A stretch of 64,000 nucleotides of DNA from NCBI RefSeq assembly GCF_000711955.1, contig NZ_JONR01000008.1:137576-201575 (forward strand). Direction: 5' to 3'. The notes below the pieces were generated by a model. It ran no database searches and had not been told where the DNA came from. It worked only from the letters and a program-made list of their open reading frames with translations. Both the position numbers and the translations under genes were made by a program. Positions 42,879-52,096 of the stretch are shown one piece after another; the first letter of the stretch is position 1; each line of letters starts with the position of its first letter. This stretch comes from Nevskia soli DSM 19509. GTDB lineage: Bacteria; Pseudomonadota; Gammaproteobacteria; Nevskiales; Nevskiaceae.

Positions 42879-45179
42879 CTATTTGTTCACCGGGCCGAAG
42901 TCGGGTGGCGGTTTGCGGTGGTGGGTGGCGGCTTCGTAGGCGGAAGCCACCTTGAACAATATGGGTTCGTCGCCGGGGCCGCCCCAGAAGGAGAGGCCGA
43001 CGGGCATGGGTTCGGCCATGGTGGAGGGCTGGGTTTCGTTGGCGAGTTCGACGTAGGCATCCTTGGACTTGTTGAGGGTGAAGCTGGGCTCATAGATGAC
43101 GGAGTTGAAGCCGGCGGGGACGGTGAGTTCGGGGATGCCGAGGTCGGCGCTGGTGGGGAAGCGGCCGACCGGGCGATTGTTGACCACGGGCTGCGCGGCG
43201 TGGCCGATCAGGGCCGGCGGGATGGTGGTGGTGGGGTTCACCAGCACGTCGAGCTTGTTCTCGCGCATGACCTTGAGGATCACCATGCGCATGGCGTCGC
43301 GCATCTTGACGCGCTGGTTGATGCCGGCGGAGGCGAGGTCGGTGCGGTCTTCCCAGTTCTTCATGGCGACGGTGCGCCGTTCGGAGAAGTAGGTGGCGTT
43401 GGCGTTGAGGCTGGCCCAGTCGTTCACCCGCGCGTCGCCGCGGCGGACGAGGTAGTCGGCGAAGTCGAAGGCGAAGCTGAAGGTGGGCGGCGAGCTGGTG
43501 ATGGTGCGCAGGTTGAGCTTGTCGGACAGCGGGGCCTGGCCTTCGGCGACTTTCACCGCGTAGTCGCGGTTGGCCACGTCATAGCCCTGCACGGCGAAGC
43601 TGAGGGCGCCGTCGGCGTTCTTCTTCTGCACGTACTCCGGCATGTGCAGGGGCAGGATCTCGGCCATGGCCTGCTGGAAGGTGTAGCTCATGTTGGGGAC
43701 GGTGGGATCGTCCGGGTACAGCGGGTCGTGGGACTCGACCAGTTCGGCGCCGAGCTGGTCGCGCAGCACCTTCTTGATCTCGGCGTCGATCTGGTCGCTG
43801 ATGGCCTTGTCGTTGGCGCTGTGCTTGACCATGTATTCGCGCACGATGCCGATGCGCATGCCGGCCAGCGGCTTCTTGCCGGCCTTGAGGTTGGCCTCGG
43901 TGAATTTGGCGTAGGGCTCTTTCGAGATCAGGCCGTTGGGCAGGGCGCTGTAGATGTCGCGCGGATCGAAGTAGCCGCGCTGCGGATCGCGCACGGCGTC
44001 GAGCACGATGGCGGTGTCGCGCACGGTGCGGCACTGGATGCCGGCGCGGTCGAGGTAGGGATCGGCGCCGATGGCGCCGCCGTAGGGCAGCAGGCCCTTG
44101 GTGGTGACGAGGCCGACCACGCCGTTGCGCCAGGCGGGCTGGCGGCAGGAGCCGCCGGTCTCTTCGCAGATGGAGCATTCGGCGAGGTTGGCGCCGACGC
44201 CGGCGGCGGAGCCGGCGCTGGAGCCGCCGGTTTCGCGCGCGGTGTCGTAGGGGTTGCAGACCATGCCGCCCCAGGTGCTGCGCGCGCCGGCGCCGTAGGC
44301 GTGCAGCAAGACCTTGGCAGCGCCGCCCGGATCGCCGCTGCCGGCGTTGTATTCGTCGAGGTTGGCCTTGGCGTAGATGATGGCGCCCTTGGCGCGCAGT
44401 TCGGCGACGATGGTGGAGTCTTCCTTGGGCACGTCCATGGCGTACTTGACGTCGCCGCCGCCGGTGGAGCGCATGTCCCTGGTGTCGTAGACGTCCTTGA
44501 AGGACATGGCGGCGCAGTACATCGGCAGCTTCTTCAGGTCCGGATGGCGGCCGTATTTCTTGTCCATCGCCGCCGCGGTTTCGAGGGCGTCGGGCTGCTG
44601 GCGCAGGGCTTCGCACTCGGCCGGGCAGTGGGCCGGCAGGGCGTCGGTGCCCGGGGCGGCGTCGCAATCCATCGGGCAGGATTCGGAGCGTTCGCCGCGG
44701 ATGTTGAGGGTGCTGAGGGCGTTGACCTGCCCGGCGTGCGGATGGCCGACCAGCATGCCGTATTGCAACTGCACGGCGGGATCGGACTGGCTGTTGCCCA
44801 TGTGGCCGTATTCCAGCGGCAGGCCCTTGTACTGGTCGAGGTCCGGCAGCAGGGTGGAGGCGGCGACGGTGTCCGTGGGAAATTTCAGCGGGGCGCCCGC
44901 GCGCACCGCGCCCGGGCCGGGCGAGACCGGTGCGCCATCCTGCGTCACCAGGCTGGTGCACATGCCGTTGTAGGCCTTGGCGCGGTCGATATAGGCCTGC
45001 ACTACGCCTTCGCAGGTGGTCTCACCGGACTGGATGGCGTGCTGCACGTCCTCGATGCTCGCTTCCTCGATGTGGAAGCGGTGCGCCTTGCCGGCGGCGC
45101 TGGCCGGCGCGGATGCGGCGAGGCCCAGCAGCAGGGCGCTGGTGAGTCCGGCGGCGAGCCGCGTGCAGGCCGAAGCCAT
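42879..45179 (-). CDS. Secreted amidase-signature enzyme with Cys-rich insertion
   Basis: The 766-residue protein is longer than common amidases (about 450-500). It has a signal peptide (about 1-28). The Ser-cisSer-Lys machinery is present: the Lys in SFKDVYDT, the cis-Ser in GGSSAGSAAGV and the nucleophile Ser in EETGGSCRQPA. An insertion before the active Lys has two C-x3-C pairs (CPMDC and CPAEC). The ATG at 45179 has AGGGA just ahead; the TTG at 45203 would be less likely. It shares direction with the TonB-receptor gene behind it and likely hydrolyses an amide outside the cytoplasm. Confidence 0.88.
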   Translation of the reverse strand: MASACTRLAAGLTSALLLGLAASAPASAAGKAHRFHIEEASIEDVQHAIQSGETTCEGVVQAYIDRAKAYNGMCTSLVTQDGAPVSPGPGAVRAGAPLKFPTDTVAASTLLPDLDQYKGLPLEYGHMGNSQSDPAVQLQYGMLVGHPHAGQVNALSTLNIRGERSESCPMDCDAAPGTDALPAHCPAECEALRQQPDALETAAAMDKKYGRHPDLKKLPMYCAAMSFKDVYDTRDMRSTGGGDVKYAMDVPKEDSTIVAELRAKGAIIYAKANLDEYNAGSGDPGGAAKVLLHAYGAGARSTWGGMVCNPYDTARETGGSSAGSAAGVGANLAECSICEETGGSCRQPAWRNGVVGLVTTKGLLPYGGAIGADPYLDRAGIQCRTVRDTAIVLDAVRDPQRGYFDPRDIYSALPNGLISKEPYAKFTEANLKAGKKPLAGMRIGIVREYMVKHSANDKAISDQIDAEIKKVLRDQLGAELVESHDPLYPDDPTVPNMSYTFQQAMAEILPLHMPEYVQKKNADGALSFAVQGYDVANRDYAVKVAEGQAPLSDKLNLRTITSSPPTFSFAFDFADYLVRRGDARVNDWASLNANATYFSERRTVAMKNWEDRTDLASAGINQRVKMRDAMRMVILKVMRENKLDVLVNPTTTIPPALIGHAAQPVVNNRPVGRFPTSADLGIPELTVPAGFNSVIYEPSFTLNKSKDAYVELANETQPSTMAEPMPVGLSFWGGPGDEPILFKVASAYEAATHHRKPPPDFGPVNK

Positions 45180-45369
45180 CCTGTCCCTGGGGTATGCGTT
45201 CAACGTGTCTCGCTTTGCCGTCGGCGCGGCCGTTCGATGGGAGGGTCGACGGGCCGGCGCCCGCGATCACCTGCGTCTCCCCTTCAAGACGCGCGCGGGC
45301 GCCGCCACCCTACGTGGGCGGGTGGGGCATGCGGACGGGGGTGCCGGCCGATGGCAGCCGTGGCTGGCT

Positions 45370-48300
45370 TCAGAAATCGAGCTTGGCGGTGAACTGGTAG
45401 GTCTGGCCCGGCATGACGGTGGCGGTGTTGTCGGTGGAGTCGTTGTTGCGGGCGCGGAAGTACAGCTTGTTGTTGATGTTGTAGCCGTTGAGCCGGAGGT
45501 GCCAGCGTTGCTTGTCCCAGCTCACGCCGGTGTTGATCACCAGGGAATGGGGCAGGACGATGGTCTGGGTGCGGTCGAGGTAGGCGGAAGACAGGTAGAC
45601 GCCGCCGAGGCGCACGGTGAAGCCGTCGCCGAGGGCATAGCTGCCGTTGAGGCCGAACTGTTTTTCCGGATCGCCGGTGCGCTTTTCGTATTGCTGGAGC
45701 AGCGACGAGGGAATGCTGAGCCAGGTGCGCCCGCCGTAGAGGAAGGCCTCGGCGGGATAGATGACCTTGCCGGTCGCCGGGTCGACCACGTCCTTGAAGC
45801 CGAGCTGGCGGGCGTTGAGTTCGACCATCTCCTGGCTGTTGTAGACATATTTCGAACTCTGGAACAGGGCGTAGCCGTAGATCTCGGCGGCCCGCGTCGG
45901 GTTCCAGTGGAACTGGCCTTCCAGGCCCTTGGCCCTGGTCTGGGTACGGTAGACCAGGCCGGTGGGGTTGATCGGGCCTTGCAGGTCGGCGCGGTCCTGC
46001 TGGTACGCCGACAGGCTCATGAACAGCTTGCCGCCGAGCAGTCCCGCCTTGATGCCGGCTTCCTTGAGTTTGGAGTTGCCGATGTAGCCGCCGGGCGCGG
46101 TGACGATGGCGGGGTTCATCATGTTGTTGGTGTCGTCGAGCACATCGGCCGAGTGCGCCAGCGTGACGTAAGGGTGCAGGCCCCAGGGCAGGCGCTGCGA
46201 CAGGCTCAGGCTCCAGGAACGGCCCGAGCTCCAGCCGCCGGCGTGCTTTTGCGGCGAGGTGCCGCCGGGCGCGGCGGAGGTGCCGGTGACGGCATTGAAG
46301 CGTTCGTAATCGGTGCTGCTGGCGTTGGAGCCGTCCCAGCGGCCGCCGGCGAGCAGGTTGGTGTTGCGCAGCAGGTCGATGTCGAGCATGGCGCCGACGC
46401 CGAACTCGTCGTAGGAACTGTAGCGCGACACGGTGGGCGGCGCGCCGGTGGCGACGGTGGGATTCTCGACCCAGTTCCAGAAGGTGGTATTCGGTACCAG
46501 CTGTCCGGAGTTGGCGCCCATCACGTCCTGGCGGTAGTCGAAGTCGTCGCCGGAGTTGATGAGGCGGGCGCGGGTCAGGCGGTAGTTCACCGAAGCCACC
46601 GAGTTGACGGCGAGCCAGCCCGGCAGCAGGTCGGCGGGAATCCTGCGGTCGATGGTGAACTTGTCTTCCAGTGCGTGGGTGTCGAGGAATTCGCCGTAGG
46701 GCAGGTTGGAGTCCTTGGTCTGCGACAGGTTGTCGAGGAAGAGCTGGTTCTTCAGGGTGAAGTCCGGGTCCTTGTCGTCGATCAGGTCGAAGTAGTACAG
46801 CCACAGGCCGGCGTCCTGCTGCCGTTCGAAGGCGCCGTTGCGGTGCCAGTCGATGCGGGTGTAGCCGACGCTGCGCGGATCGAGCACGAAGCCTGCCGGC
46901 AGCTGCCCCGAGATCGGCAGCGGGCCGCCCGCGCCCTGCGCGCGCAGCAGGCCGGTGGGGTCGGCTTCGGGATGGGCGTTGAGATAGGTCAACATCGTCT
47001 GCGGGATGCCGGCGATGGTGGGGAATTTTCCGGCCGGATAGGGTTTGCCGGTGACCGGATCGGTGGGCCAGGTGAAGTATTGCAGCAGGGGCTGGTTGCC
47101 GGTGCCGAGGGCGCCGGATACGGGAGAGTTGCGCTGCGTGTCGAGGTAGCCGATGCGGCCGTCGCCGTCGGCGTCGAGATTCACCAGCGGCATGCCGGTC
47201 ACGTAGCGGCCGGTACTGATCAGGTCCTGGGTCACCCGGTTCATGTAGGAGCCGGAGGTGATGGAGTTGGAATACTGCGCGCCGGTTTCGAGGCGGAAGG
47301 GGCCGGCGAAATCGTTGAGCGTGGTGCTGGCTTGCAGGATCTTCTGGCGGACCTTGACCTGCTCGACGAAGTCGTCGGAGTCCTCGAACAGCCCGAACAG
47401 GTAGAAGCCGCCGGTCCTGCCGGCCACTTCATAGGGCGCGCCGACGCCGGCCTGGGCCTCGGTCTTGCCGTAGGAGCCGGCGGTGGCCTGGACGAAGCCC
47501 TTCAGTCCGGACAGGTAGGCGCCGGCCTGGTCGCGGGCCGACTTGGGCATCATGTTGGTGTAGCCGCCCATGGCGCCCATGCCGTAGATCGGCGAGGGCG
47601 GGCCCTCGACGATTTCCAGGGAGTCCACCGCATTGAGATCGGTGCGCGCGTGCCCTTGCAGCGTCAGCCGCTTCATGCCGCGGTAGAAGGCGTCGGAGGC
47701 GAAGCTGCGCACGTTGACGCCGCCTTGCAGGTCGTAGCGCGTGGTGGTGAAGGTGCCGGGCACGACGCGCAGGATGTCCTCGACGGTGGTCACGCCCTGG
47801 TTGTCGAGCTGCTCGCGGCTCACGGTCGAAATGGTGCGCGGCGTTTCGATCAGGGGCTTGTCGAAGCCCAGGGCGAAGTCGCTGGATTGGGTCGCCGGGG
47901 TGCGCGCCGCGTGTCCGATCACTTCGATTTCACTGAGTCGTGCGGCGCTGCTGCGCGCGGGCGTGGTTTTTTTTGCCGGGGCGCCCGGCGCGGGTGTCGC
48001 ATCGGCAGGCTCGCGGGCCCTGGCGGGATCGTACAGGGCGATGGTGCGGTGGTTGACGTAGCGCCAGGACAGGCCGGAGTTGGCGATGAGCCGGCCCATG
48101 GCGTCCGCTGCCGGCATCGGTCCGGCGACGCGCGGGCTGTTCCTGTTCTCCACCGTGCCGGTGTCGTAGACGATCTGCAGGCCGCTTTGTTCGCCGAAGC
48201 GTTCCAGCGCTTCGGCCAGGTGGCCGGCGGGGATGTCGAAGGCAACGGCCTGTGGGGGTTCTTCGGCGGCGACGTTGGCCTTGGCATCGGCCAGGCAAGC

Positions 48301-48498
48301 GAGCGCCGCGCAGAGCGCGAACAGCATCTGGGCGATGCGTCCGGTGCGGCACGCGGATGCGATGCGTAGCGCGCCCTGCGCAAACACGGATTCAGCCAAG
48401 CCGGGCCTCCCGCTTGCGGCCGGCGACGCGGGGGACGTTCGATCCTGCAAAGGGCATGAGGCTATTGTCGGCTGTCGTGGTCGTGCAGAGGCTTGCAT
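45370..48498 (-). CDS. TonB-dependent outer-membrane receptor with N-terminal STN domain
   Basis: This is a 1042-residue FecA-type receptor. The frame opens at 48498, but the probable signal peptide is internal (MLFALCAALACLADAKA, about 58-74), so the true start may be later. A secretin/TonB short domain follows (AFDIPAGHLAEALERFGEQS, about 86-105), then a plug with VEDILRVVPG and IVEGPPSPIYG, and a 22-strand barrel ending in Phe (QFTAKLDF). An EF-hand-like loop, DADGDGRIGYLD, occurs at about 447-458. No FecI/FecR genes lie beside it. It is divergent from two asparaginase-like genes. Confidence 0.9.
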   Translation of the reverse strand: MQASARPRQPTIASCPLQDRTSPASPAASGRPGLAESVFAQGALRIASACRTGRIAQMLFALCAALACLADAKANVAAEEPPQAVAFDIPAGHLAEALERFGEQSGLQIVYDTGTVENRNSPRVAGPMPAADAMGRLIANSGLSWRYVNHRTIALYDPARAREPADATPAPGAPAKKTTPARSSAARLSEIEVIGHAARTPATQSSDFALGFDKPLIETPRTISTVSREQLDNQGVTTVEDILRVVPGTFTTTRYDLQGGVNVRSFASDAFYRGMKRLTLQGHARTDLNAVDSLEIVEGPPSPIYGMGAMGGYTNMMPKSARDQAGAYLSGLKGFVQATAGSYGKTEAQAGVGAPYEVAGRTGGFYLFGLFEDSDDFVEQVKVRQKILQASTTLNDFAGPFRLETGAQYSNSITSGSYMNRVTQDLISTGRYVTGMPLVNLDADGDGRIGYLDTQRNSPVSGALGTGNQPLLQYFTWPTDPVTGKPYPAGKFPTIAGIPQTMLTYLNAHPEADPTGLLRAQGAGGPLPISGQLPAGFVLDPRSVGYTRIDWHRNGAFERQQDAGLWLYYFDLIDDKDPDFTLKNQLFLDNLSQTKDSNLPYGEFLDTHALEDKFTIDRRIPADLLPGWLAVNSVASVNYRLTRARLINSGDDFDYRQDVMGANSGQLVPNTTFWNWVENPTVATGAPPTVSRYSSYDEFGVGAMLDIDLLRNTNLLAGGRWDGSNASSTDYERFNAVTGTSAAPGGTSPQKHAGGWSSGRSWSLSLSQRLPWGLHPYVTLAHSADVLDDTNNMMNPAIVTAPGGYIGNSKLKEAGIKAGLLGGKLFMSLSAYQQDRADLQGPINPTGLVYRTQTRAKGLEGQFHWNPTRAAEIYGYALFQSSKYVYNSQEMVELNARQLGFKDVVDPATGKVIYPAEAFLYGGRTWLSIPSSLLQQYEKRTGDPEKQFGLNGSYALGDGFTVRLGGVYLSSAYLDRTQTIVLPHSLVINTGVSWDKQRWHLRLNGYNINNKLYFRARNNDSTDNTATVMPGQTYQFTAKLDF

Positions 48499-48614
48499 GC
48501 CAATGTGGTATTTCGCAGCGGTGTTTCAAACAGGTCTGACGCAGTGATCAAGACGCCTCCGGATGAGCCGCAGGGATTGAAGCGGCGCTCCGGCCAGGGG
48601 CTGCGGCCGCATCC

Positions 48615-48633
48615 GTGGCTGCTTCGCAGCCAC
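48615..48633. other. Hairpin in the intergenic region between receptor and asparaginase-like gene
   Basis: GTGGCTGC-TTC-GCAGCCAC is an eight-base perfect stem with a three-base loop. It has no T-run and may be part of the divergent promoter region. Confidence 0.4.
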
Positions 48634-48719
48634 GTGGTTATGCAATAAACAGGCCCTCTTGCCGGCGGCATGTCCCCAAGGTGAGCCGCCGCGGCCTTGT
48701 TCCGCAAAGAAAAAAGGTA

Positions 48720-48779
48720 GGGGTTCGGGCTTCGCAGGCGTCTGGCTACAGAAGGGGCTTTCGTCCCCGACCGAACCCC
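48720..48779 (+). promoter_or_regulatory. Structured leader RNA before the asparaginase-like genes
   Basis: A nine-base closing stem, GGGGTTCGG (48720-48728) with CCGAACCCC (48771-48779), encloses a smaller GGGG/CCCC hairpin (48754-48768) and a 25-base arm. The element ends 23 bases before the start codon. It could regulate translation of the gene behind it. No known riboswitch class was recognised. Confidence 0.4.
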
Positions 48780-48802
48780 CGCCCAAGGAACGATAGAACG
48801 AC

Positions 48803-49858
48803 ATGGCGCGATTCCGATTGCTGCTCACCCTGCCGGCCGCGCTGTGCGCGCTGGCCTTCAGCCTCAATGCCGCCGCGGCGGATCTGCCGCAGGTGAAGCT
48901 GTTCACCACCGGCGGCACCATCCAGAGCCGCGCCAGCAACCGCGACAAGATGATGGAGTACACCGACGGCCGCAAGGTGGAGCCGCAGGAGCTGCTCGAC
49001 GAGTTGCCGGAGCTGAAGGCGATCGCCCGGATGAGCTACCTGGAGATTTCCAACGTCGGCACGCCGCATCTGCACAACACGGAGCAACAGCTGCAACTGG
49101 CCAAGGCGATCAATGAATGGCTGGCGCGGCCGGAAGCCGCCGGCGCGGTGGTGACGCACGGTACCGCGATGCTGGAGGAGACCGCCTATTACCTGAATCT
49201 GGTGGTGAAGTCCGACAAGCCGGTGGTGGTGGTGGGCTCGATGCACCCGTGGAGTGCGATCAGCCGCGACGGGCCGATGAACCTGTACAACGCGGTGCGC
49301 GTGGCCGCCGACCCCAAGGCGCGCGGGCAGGGCGTGATGGTGCTGCTCAATGACGAGATCGACGCGGCGCGCGACGTGACCAAGAACAATACCTATCGCG
49401 TCGACACCTTCGTCAGCCGCGATCTGGGGCCGCTGGGCTATGCCGACTCGGACCGCGTGGTGTTCTACCGCAAGTCGCTGAAGCGGCACACGGCGAAGAG
49501 CGAGTTCGATGTGAGCAAGCTCACCACGCTGCCCAAGGTGGATATCGTCTACGCCTACCAGGATGCGGACCGCGCGCCGATCGACGCGCTGGTCGCCGCC
49601 GGCTCCAAGGGCATCGTGCTCGATGACAGTGCAGACACCTTCCCCGATGCGACCAAGGACGGGCAGGCCAAAGGCGTGGTGTTCGTGCAGAGCGACCGCA
49701 AGGGCAGCGGCCGCGTGATGCTGAGCGAGAAGGCCGCGGGCAAGGGGCTGGTCACCGCCGACAACCTCAATGCGCAGAAGTCGCGCATCCTGCTGCGCCT
49801 GGCGCTGACCAAGACCTCCGATCCCAAGGAGATTCAGCGGATGTTCAACGAATACTGA
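48803..49858 (+). CDS. Exported asparaginase-fold enzyme with altered substrate pocket (paralogue 1)
   Basis: The 351-residue precursor (signal about 1-26) has the type II asparaginase fold. The nucleophile Thr39 is in TTGGTIQS, and Tyr53, Thr121 and Lys194 (DVTKNN) are kept. The ligand-gripping Asp of THGTDT is Ala122 here (THGTAMLEET), and the Ser-Gln-Asp block of E. coli AnsB is TPH (87-89). The enzyme may therefore act on another amide. It is 11 bases from its paralogue, forming an operon. Confidence 0.88.
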   Translation: MARFRLLLTLPAALCALAFSLNAAAADLPQVKLFTTGGTIQSRASNRDKMMEYTDGRKVEPQELLDELPELKAIARMSYLEISNVGTPHLHNTEQQLQLAKAINEWLARPEAAGAVVTHGTAMLEETAYYLNLVVKSDKPVVVVGSMHPWSAISRDGPMNLYNAVRVAADPKARGQGVMVLLNDEIDAARDVTKNNTYRVDTFVSRDLGPLGYADSDRVVFYRKSLKRHTAKSEFDVSKLTTLPKVDIVYAYQDADRAPIDALVAAGSKGIVLDDSADTFPDATKDGQAKGVVFVQSDRKGSGRVMLSEKAAGKGLVTADNLNAQKSRILLRLALTKTSDPKEIQRMFNEY

Positions 49859-49869
49859 AACAGACAGCC

Positions 49870-51048
49870 ATGCAGACCTTCGATGTGACGTTTGTGCGCT
49901 CCCTCCGCCTGCTGCTCGGCGGCGTCCTGGCCGCGGCTGCCGCCGTCCCGGCGTTGGCTGCCGACCCGGCCCCGATGGCGGCGGTGGTGCCGCCGGAGAT
50001 CCCCCAGTCGATCCCGATGGAACCGGCGCCGAAGAATGCGGCGGCGTTGCCGCACGTGGTGCTGATGTCGATGGGCGGCACCATCGCCAGCCGCGCCAGC
50101 ACCCGCCTCAACATCACCAACTACGGCGGCAAGGGTGTGCCGCGTGTGAACCCGGAAGACTGGATCCACGATCTGCCGGAGCTGGCCAATGTGGCCCGCG
50201 TCACCACCGAGGACTTCCGTCCGCCGGAGGACCGTCCCACCGGCCCGGAGACGTTCGCGGACCTGGAGATGGTGGCGAAGCGGCTCAACGAGCTGGCGCA
50301 GGACCCGAGCGTGGACGGCGTGGTGGTGACGCACGGCACCAACACCATGACCGAGGTGGCGTATTACATGGACCTGGTGGTGAAGACGCACAAGCCGATC
50401 GTGTTCGTCGGTTCGCAGCGTCCGTGGAGCGGCCTGTCGGGTGACGGCCCGCTCAACCTGTACAACGCGGTGCGCGTGGCGGCGTCGAAGGATGCCTGGG
50501 ACAAGGGCGTGCTGCATTGCATGAACCAGAACATCAACGCGGCGCGCGATGTGATGAAGACCAGCGCTTACCGCGTGCAGACTTTCCGCGGGCCGAATGC
50601 CGGGGCGCTGGGCTTCGCCGATCCGGACCGCGTGGTGTTCTACCGTGAGCCGGTGCGCAAGCACACTTATCTGTCCGAGTTCGCCGGGGTCGATTACAAG
50701 TCGGTGCCGGCGGTGGAAGTGGCCTACGGTTATGAGGAGACGCCGGGCTATCTGATCGACGCCATGGTGGAGCATGGGGTGAAGGGCATCGTTATCGACG
50801 GTACCGGTGCCGGCAGCGCCACCACCTCGCAGACCGAGGCGATCAAGCGGGCCCAGGCCAAGGGCGTGATGTTCGTGATGACCACGCGCACCCGCAGCGG
50901 CCGCGTGCAATTCACGCCGCGGCGCCGCGAGGCGAACATACTTTCCGGTGACGATCTGCAACCGGAAAAGGCGCGCCTGCTGCTGCAGCTGGGACTGACC
51001 AAGACGACGAACTTCGAGGAGTTGCAGCGGTACTTCGACGAGTATTGA
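49870..51048 (+). CDS. Exported asparaginase-fold enzyme with altered substrate pocket (paralogue 2)
   Basis: The 392-residue precursor has a signal peptide (about 1-31) and a Pro-rich linker (about 33-60). The asparaginase fold follows, with Thr71 (MGGTIAS), Tyr85, Thr157 and a Lys in ARDVMKTS. The conserved Asp next to Thr157 is Asn158 (THGTNTMTEV), and the Ser-Gln-Asp substrate block is replaced by FRPPED. It is about half identical by eye to paralogue 1, from which it arose by tandem duplication. It is likely periplasmic. Confidence 0.88.
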   Translation: MQTFDVTFVRSLRLLLGGVLAAAAAVPALAADPAPMAAVVPPEIPQSIPMEPAPKNAAALPHVVLMSMGGTIASRASTRLNITNYGGKGVPRVNPEDWIHDLPELANVARVTTEDFRPPEDRPTGPETFADLEMVAKRLNELAQDPSVDGVVVTHGTNTMTEVAYYMDLVVKTHKPIVFVGSQRPWSGLSGDGPLNLYNAVRVAASKDAWDKGVLHCMNQNINAARDVMKTSAYRVQTFRGPNAGALGFADPDRVVFYREPVRKHTYLSEFAGVDYKSVPAVEVAYGYEETPGYLIDAMVEHGVKGIVIDGTGAGSATTSQTEAIKRAQAKGVMFVMTTRTRSGRVQFTPRRREANILSGDDLQPEKARLLLQLGLTKTTNFEELQRYFDEY

Positions 51049-51108
51049 GGGTGCGGACACTCGATGCGCGAATCTCGCGGCATGGAAGCCGTCGTTCGCC
51101 ACGGCTTT

Positions 51109-51144
51109 CAGTCGGGGGCTGGCGGCCCAGCCAGCCCCCGACTG
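51109..51144 (+). terminator. Long stem after the asparaginase-like operon
   Basis: CAGTCGGGGGCTGG / CCAGCCCCCGACTG is a 14-base perfect stem with an eight-base loop, 60 bases after the stop codon. No T-run follows, so it may act as a stabilising or factor-assisted terminator. Confidence 0.6.
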
Positions 51145-51253
51145 GGGACCCGGCGGCGGAGCAGCCGGTGGACTGACGGCCCGCCGGCGCCTACGACGAG
51201 GCGCGGCACGTCCCGGCCAGGCACGCTCTTCAACACATTTTCGCTGTGATCGC

Positions 51254-51267
51254 TTGACCTGGATCAA
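51254..51267. promoter_or_regulatory. FNR/ANR-type box upstream of the rhomboid gene
   Basis: TTGACCTGGATCAA keeps both half-sites. A class II start would be near 51302, 32 bases before the GTG start of the rhomboid gene. Confidence 0.7.
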
Positions 51268-51333
51268 CGCCGCGAAAGCCCGGGGGCCTAAACTGTGAGC
51301 TAATTTCCTTGAGGCCGCCCGGGCCAACGCGGC

Positions 51334-51939
51334 GTGAGCGATGTGTCCAATCCAGTCATGACACGGCTTACCTACACTCTGCTGATTGTGAATCTCGCGG
51401 CGTTTGCCCTGGAAACACAGCTCGGCGACACCCAGCTTGCCGCCTTGCTGCTTTGGCCCGTCGGTCCGCATTTCCGGCCATGGCAACTGTTGACCAGTGC
51501 GTTTCTGCACGCAAATCCGCTGCATCTGGCCACCAATATGTTCGGCCTGTGGATGTTTGGCCGCCCAGTGGAGCGTGCAGTAGGCTCCCTCCGGTTCGCG
51601 GAGCTCTACGGCGCCGGCCTGGCAACAGCCGGCGTAACCCAGCTCGTGGTCGCCAGCTTGCTGACCGACAAGGTCCCAACCTTGGGCGCATCCGGCGCCC
51701 TGTTCGGCGTACTGGCCGCTTTTGCCATTCTTTTTCCCAACCGGATCATCGTGCTGTTGTTTCCGCCCATTCCCATGAAGGCCTGGGTATTCGTGCTGCT
51801 GTATGGCTTGTTCGAGCTGATCTCAGGGGTTGGCGGACTCCAGCCCGGAATAGCGCACTTTGCACACCTCGGTGGCCTGTTCGGCGGTGTTCTGATGGCC
51901 GCGTACTGGCGCCGGGAGTACCAGGAGCTGCTTGTGTGA
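51334..51939 (+). CDS. Rhomboid-family intramembrane serine protease
   Basis: The 201-residue protein has six membrane segments and the rhomboid catalytic pair: Ser in GASGALFG (about 116-123) and His in AHFAHLGG (about 172-179), plus SAFLHANPLHLATNMFGLW. It starts with GTG at 51334; an ATG at 51358 is possible. It could cleave membrane-anchored proteins such as the GlyGly-CTERM-like protein at 56213, but this group is not clearly the rhombosortase branch. It lies behind an FNR-type box. Confidence 0.88.
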   Translation: MSDVSNPVMTRLTYTLLIVNLAAFALETQLGDTQLAALLLWPVGPHFRPWQLLTSAFLHANPLHLATNMFGLWMFGRPVERAVGSLRFAELYGAGLATAGVTQLVVASLLTDKVPTLGASGALFGVLAAFAILFPNRIIVLLFPPIPMKAWVFVLLYGLFELISGVGGLQPGIAHFAHLGGLFGGVLMAAYWRREYQELLV

Positions 51940-52096
51940 ATGCCGGGCATAGAGCGGTTCGGCCGTAGTCACCCAACCACCTGCGCTGGTACATACCAAG
52001 CAACCCTCGCGCCAGATCACAGCGTGCGCGCCGCGGTCCGGGTATGGCCAAGCGTCGCCTGTATGCGCCGTTCCGGCCCGGCCGAGGTTTGCAGCA

